Shown here: positions 7,563 to 10,145 of the stretch, one piece after another
Layout: every line of letters begins with the position of its first letter
How positions within the stretch are numbered: the first letter of the stretch is position 1
From: an uncultured Desulfuromonadales bacterium
GTDB taxonomy: Bacteria; Desulfobacterota; Desulfuromonadia; Desulfuromonadales; Geopsychrobacteraceae
Assembly: GCA_945788205.1 (NCBI GenBank)
Contig: CALZLE010000496.1
Coordinates: forward strand, 1 to 10,145
DNA length: 10,145 nt
Direction of reading: 5' to 3'
Notes under the pieces: model-generated
The model's database searches: none
What the model was told of the DNA's origin: nothing
Seen by the model: the letters and a program-made list of their open reading frames with translations, nothing else
Position numbers and translations under genes: made by a program

Positions 7563-7603
7563 GTCCCGGTTGAGCGTACAGCTCTCGGTCGTGATGACGG
7601 GAC
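7563..7603 (-). other. Possible structured leader of the kinase mRNA
   Basis: GTCCCG (7563-7568) pairs with CGGGAC (7598-7603), and inside it GAGC (7572-7575) pairs with GCTC (7581-7584) around a 5-nt loop. The nested stems lie about 25 nt upstream of the kinase start codon, which lacks a clear Shine-Dalgarno. Together these could affect translation, but no known riboswitch class is recognised. Apart from this and the stem-loop nearer the GS gene, nothing convincing, including no good promoter, is seen in 7538-7720. Confidence 0.3.
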
Positions 7604-7672
7604 AGGCTGGTTAAGCATACAGAATCTGAATGATTTTATCTACCGACAGAATTTTGCGGAGAGTGCTGTTGT

Positions 7673-7702
7673 GGTCTGGGCACTTATGATTGTGCCCAGA
7701 CC
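7673..7702 (-). terminator. Strong stem-loop downstream of the GS-like gene
   Basis: GGTCTGGGCAC (7673-7683) and GTGCCCAGACC (7692-7702) form a perfect 11-bp stem with an 8-nt loop, starting 18 nt after the stop codon of the GS-like gene. On the minus strand no U-run follows, so it is not a standard intrinsic terminator. It may stabilise the 3' end of the enzyme transcript, or act as a weak terminator separating the biosynthetic genes from the kinase/regulator genes. Confidence 0.6.
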
Positions 7703-7720
7703 GATGTGGCAAAAGTTTTT

Positions 7721-9043
7721 TTAGATATGCAGATATTTTCGGTGCTCCAGGTCTGTGATCGTGGTGCGGTGATCTTCCCATTCGCTGATTTTGATCTTCA
7801 TGTAATTGGCAAACAGCTCTGTGCCTAAGATTTCTTGCATAAAGCTGCTGTTCTCGGCATCCATCAGGGCGGGGAAAAAGTCGTGCGGTAAAAAGCGGCG
7901 GTCGAGAACTTTCGGCTGTTGCATTTCCTTTTTATAAGTGCTGCCAACATCCGCTTGGCCGGCATCCGCTTTAACCTCAATTCCGGCCAGTCCCATAAAG
8001 ATCAGAGTGGCGAATTGCAGGTACACATTGCCGGTGGCATCAGGGCTGCGCAGCTCCATTCGCGTGGCTGCCGGGCTTAGGGCGTGCGGGATTCTGATCA
8101 TGGAGCTGCGGTTGCGCAGTCCCCAACCACGGACAACCGGCGCTTCTTTGTCTAGCACATAGGCTTTGTAGGAGTTAAAGGTTGCCGCCATGATGATTGA
8201 TGACTCCCGCGCATGCTTGATCACCCCGCCGATAAAATTCATCAGCATTGGGCTGAGGTGATGCTCTGCACTCTCATCGTAGCAGAGATTTTTCCCTTCC
8301 ATATCCGTAAACGAGAGATGGACATGGAAGGCGTTGCGGTTATATCCGGTAAATGGCTTCGACATGAAGGTCGCATGCAGATTGTACTGCGCGGCGATTT
8401 CCTTGGTGACAAATTCGAACAGGATGCAGCGATCAGCAATGGTCAGCGGGTCGCCCGGCTCGAGGTTGATTTCATGCTGCGACGAGGTGACCTCGTGATG
8501 CGTCTTCTCATATTTGATGCCGCATTTTTTCAGGACATTGACAATTTCCTGACGGACAACGTCACCGATATCGTTCGCCCCTGAACCGAAGTAATCGAGC
8601 TTGTCGGTGTGACTTTCGCCATTCATTTCATCGCCGTTGAGCAAAAAGAACTCATGCTCCGGACCCATCATGAATTTCATCTGATGGGCGGTTTCAGCTT
8701 TTTCGACTGCCCGCTCCAGCGGATAACGCGGATCGACTTCCGAGCGTGAGCCATCCTGATTGAAAATCCGGCCGACAAAGAAACCGACTTTCCGGTCGCC
8801 GAAATCGATCAGGCGGAAACTTTCCACCACCGGCTTCAAGATCCGGTCACTATTGTCCACTGTTGCTATCCCGGCAATGGAGCTTCCGTCGATGCCTACA
8901 CCGTTTTCAATGATGCTTTCGATATCATCCGGGTTGACTGAAAGGTTTTTCAGCCGTCCGTTCAGATCGGTAAAAAACAGCTTGGTCGTGTAAGCTTCTT
9001 GCAGTTGTTGTTTGATGCTGGACAGCTCTGTGTCACTCATCAT
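7721..9043 (-). CDS. Divergent type I glutamine synthetase-like amide ligase (GS catalytic fold, altered substrate site)
   Basis: This 440-residue protein is full length for the type I-alpha glutamine synthetase fold. It has an N-terminal beta-grasp domain (about 15-105) and a catalytic domain (about 110-440). The ammonia-site motif DGSS (52-55) is present, as are the metal-binding glutamates in GPEHEFF (E129, E131), HHEV (E184) and QHEI (E191). FHVH (H240), NRSSMIRIP (R312, R317) and RMELR (E330, R332) are also kept. Two substrate-binding segments differ. The canonical N-G-S-G-M-H reads N-R-N-A-F-H (235-240), and the canonical NSYKRLVPGYEAP reads NSYKAYVLDKEAP (290-302). Ala294 thus replaces the arginine (R321 in the Salmonella enzyme) that holds the alpha-carboxylate of glutamate. 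The adenylylated tyrosine loop is absent. ATP-dependent amide formation is likely; glutamate as the acceptor is doubtful. AAGGAG (9052-9047) is 3 nt from the first ATG and 6 nt from the second (9040), so the second Met may be the true start. It lies 63 nt after the aminomutase gene. Confidence 0.9.
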   Translation of the reverse strand: MMSDTELSSIKQQLQEAYTTKLFFTDLNGRLKNLSVNPDDIESIIENGVGIDGSSIAGIATVDNSDRILKPVVESFRLIDFGDRKVGFFVGRIFNQDGSRSEVDPRYPLERAVEKAETAHQMKFMMGPEHEFFLLNGDEMNGESHTDKLDYFGSGANDIGDVVRQEIVNVLKKCGIKYEKTHHEVTSSQHEINLEPGDPLTIADRCILFEFVTKEIAAQYNLHATFMSKPFTGYNRNAFHVHLSFTDMEGKNLCYDESAEHHLSPMLMNFIGGVIKHARESSIIMAATFNSYKAYVLDKEAPVVRGWGLRNRSSMIRIPHALSPAATRMELRSPDATGNVYLQFATLIFMGLAGIEVKADAGQADVGSTYKKEMQQPKVLDRRFLPHDFFPALMDAENSSFMQEILGTELFANYMKIKISEWEDHRTTITDLEHRKYLHI

Positions 9044-9106
9044 TCTCTCCTTTGAGAAGTTCGGCCTGTGGAAGTCATCTCCCGTTTATCGCCATGTCCC
9101 TTCGGA

Positions 9107-10144
9107 CTATTCGGGCATATTCGGAATTTTCGTTGTCTCACCCAGATGATTTTTAAGCGTGTATTCCTGTTCGTTTTTGTCGACGATGTAGTAGTCCGGC
9201 ATCAGCGGAATTTTACCGATGTTGGTTGCCAGCACGTACATTGGTTGCGCCAGGCCGGTTGTGTGGCCCCGCAACGCATCGCGAATCAGTTCCGCACCTT
9301 TTTCCACCGGAGTGCGGAAGTGATCGATGCCCGGTGCTGGTTCGCAGTAGAAGACGTAGTAGGGACGGATGCGGGTGCGCAGCAATTTCTGGTGCAATTC
9401 ACGGAAGGTTGGAACGTCATCGTTGATCCCTTTAAGCAGCACCGCTTGATTGCCGACGTTGATGCCGCAGCTCATCAGCTCGTAAACTGCTTTTTCTGTT
9501 TCTGCCGTGATCTCTTTCGGGTGATTCACCTGGGTATTGATCCAGACCGGGACCTTGTGGAATCCCCCGATCGCTTTCTTTAACCCATCAGTGATCCGCT
9601 GCGGTAATACGACCGGTAAGCGTGTGCCGATGCGGATCATTTCAACGTGTGGAATGTCACGCAGTTTACTGATCAGGTATTCAAGTTTCTCGTCCGACAG
9701 CAGCAGTGGGTCGCCGCCGGTGATTAAAACATCGCGGATCTCCGGATGCTCAGCGATCCAGGTTAATCCCTCATCGACATCGAAACGTAGCTGTAGATCC
9801 TGATCGACCACCAGCTCTTTGCGGAAGCAGTGGCGGCAGTAAATCCCGCAAACTTCCACCACGGTAAAGGCGATCCGGTCTTTATATTGGCGGGCAATAC
9901 TGTCTGGGCGCACCTCTTCGGTTGCACGATTCTCTTTCCAGATCAGATAATTATCCATCCCGAATTCATTGACCTGTTCCTTCATCGACGGCAGCACCTG
10001 CATTCTGATCGGGCAGTTCGGGTCGTCTCTATCCATTAATGACGCAAAGTAGGGGGTCGTTCCCCATTTTGTTTTCAGGGTCTGAATTGCCGTTCTTTCG
10101 TCGTCAGAGATGTTGATGTATTTTTCCAGTTTTTCGAGAGTGTT
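9107..10144 (-). CDS. KamA-family radical SAM/PLP amino acid 2,3-aminomutase, 5' end outside window
   Basis: The last 345 residues are present, entering the window in frame at 10144; the ATG at 10036 is internal, because clear family sequence (WGTTPYFASLMD) precedes it. Enzymes of this family use a [4Fe-4S] cluster, S-adenosylmethionine and PLP to move an amino group from the alpha to the beta carbon. Visible in the partial protein are the radical SAM motif CGIYCRHC (C99, C103, C106), the adjacent arginine R108 matching the carboxylate-binding R134 of clostridial lysine 2,3-aminomutase, and LITGGDPLLLSDEKLEY (140-156). VEMIRIGTRLPVVLPQRIT, HFRTPVEKG, LRGHT and the PLP lysine K311 (GKIPLMPDY) are also present. 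The two aspartates that bind the lysine side chain are not conserved: D293 is matched by E268, and D330 by A306 in a loop two residues shorter. The C-terminal zinc-binding cysteines are absent. Lysine is therefore unlikely as substrate; glutamate or another amino acid is possible. The sequence around the motif and the lack of efp/epmA neighbours argue against EpmB. Confidence 0.9.
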   Translation of the reverse strand, partial: NTLEKLEKYINISDDERTAIQTLKTKWGTTPYFASLMDRDDPNCPIRMQVLPSMKEQVNEFGMDNYLIWKENRATEEVRPDSIARQYKDRIAFTVVEVCGIYCRHCFRKELVVDQDLQLRFDVDEGLTWIAEHPEIRDVLITGGDPLLLSDEKLEYLISKLRDIPHVEMIRIGTRLPVVLPQRITDGLKKAIGGFHKVPVWINTQVNHPKEITAETEKAVYELMSCGINVGNQAVLLKGINDDVPTFRELHQKLLRTRIRPYYVFYCEPAPGIDHFRTPVEKGAELIRDALRGHTTGLAQPMYVLATNIGKIPLMPDYYIVDKNEQEYTLKNHLGETTKIPNMPE

Positions 10145-10145
10145 G

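Noticed and set aside
7721..9043. Calling the GS-like gene glnA
   Set aside because: The glutamate-binding arginine and surrounding loop are changed, so housekeeping glutamine synthesis cannot be assumed.
9068..9583. 171-codon open frame on the plus strand
   Set aside because: Antisense to the conserved C-terminal half of the aminomutase, with no family features; other plus-strand frames over the regulator and kinase were rejected for the same reason.
9107..10036. Aminomutase starting at the ATG at 10036
   Set aside because: The frame stays open to the window edge, and the residues upstream (KWGTTPYFASL) match the family, so this Met is internal.
9107..10144. EpmB (EF-P lysine 2,3-aminomutase)
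   Set aside because: The lysine-binding aspartates are missing and there are no efp or epmA genes nearby.
1..10145. Mobile element, CRISPR array, tRNA or rRNA
   Set aside because: No transposase or integrase frames, no regularly spaced repeats and no cloverleaf or rRNA-like sequence were seen.

Overview
All seven genes in this window lie on the minus strand, so transcription runs from position 10145 towards position 1. In that order they are: a KamA-type radical SAM aminomutase (5' end outside the window), a divergent type I glutamine synthetase-like amide ligase, a sensor histidine kinase with a periplasmic binding-protein domain, an NtrC-type sigma-54-dependent response regulator, a TAXI-type TRAP solute-binding protein, a fused TRAP permease (4TM + 12TM), and the start of a universal stress protein (3' end outside the window). 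The gene families, the use of a TAXI-TRAP transporter, sigma-54 control and the balanced base composition fit a Gram-negative bacterium, plausibly a marine or sediment deltaproteobacterium of the Desulfuromonas/Geobacter type. That assignment is an inference from gene content only.

Layout. 10144-9107: aminomutase. 9043-7721: glutamine synthetase-like enzyme, 63 nt downstream, with its own good Shine-Dalgarno sequence. 7720-7538: gap with a strong 11-bp stem-loop and a structured leader. 7537-5777 and 5776-4364: kinase and regulator, directly abutting. 4363-4093: regulatory gap with a -24/-12 (sigma-54) promoter match and upstream inverted repeats. 4092-3115: TAXI binding protein. 3114-2961: gap with a bidirectional terminator-like hairpin. 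2960-369: fused permease. 275-1: Usp. No gap exceeds 300 nt, and I see no mobile element, CRISPR array, tRNA or rRNA.

How the genes may work together. The kinase/regulator pair very probably controls the TAXI-TRAP importer through the sigma-54 promoter. The most interesting part is the enzyme pair upstream. The aminomutase keeps the [4Fe-4S]/SAM, PLP and substrate-carboxylate residues, but has neither of the two aspartates that bind the lysine side chain in lysine 2,3-aminomutase. The glutamine synthetase keeps its metal and ATP residues, but has Ala where canonical enzymes have the arginine that binds the alpha-carboxylate of glutamate. Together these suggest a route from an alpha-amino acid to a beta-amino acid and then to its amide, for example glutamate to beta-glutamate to beta-glutamine, which are known compatible solutes in some methanogens. 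The linked sensor and importer could handle the same or a related solute. This pathway is a hypothesis; the individual family assignments are firm.
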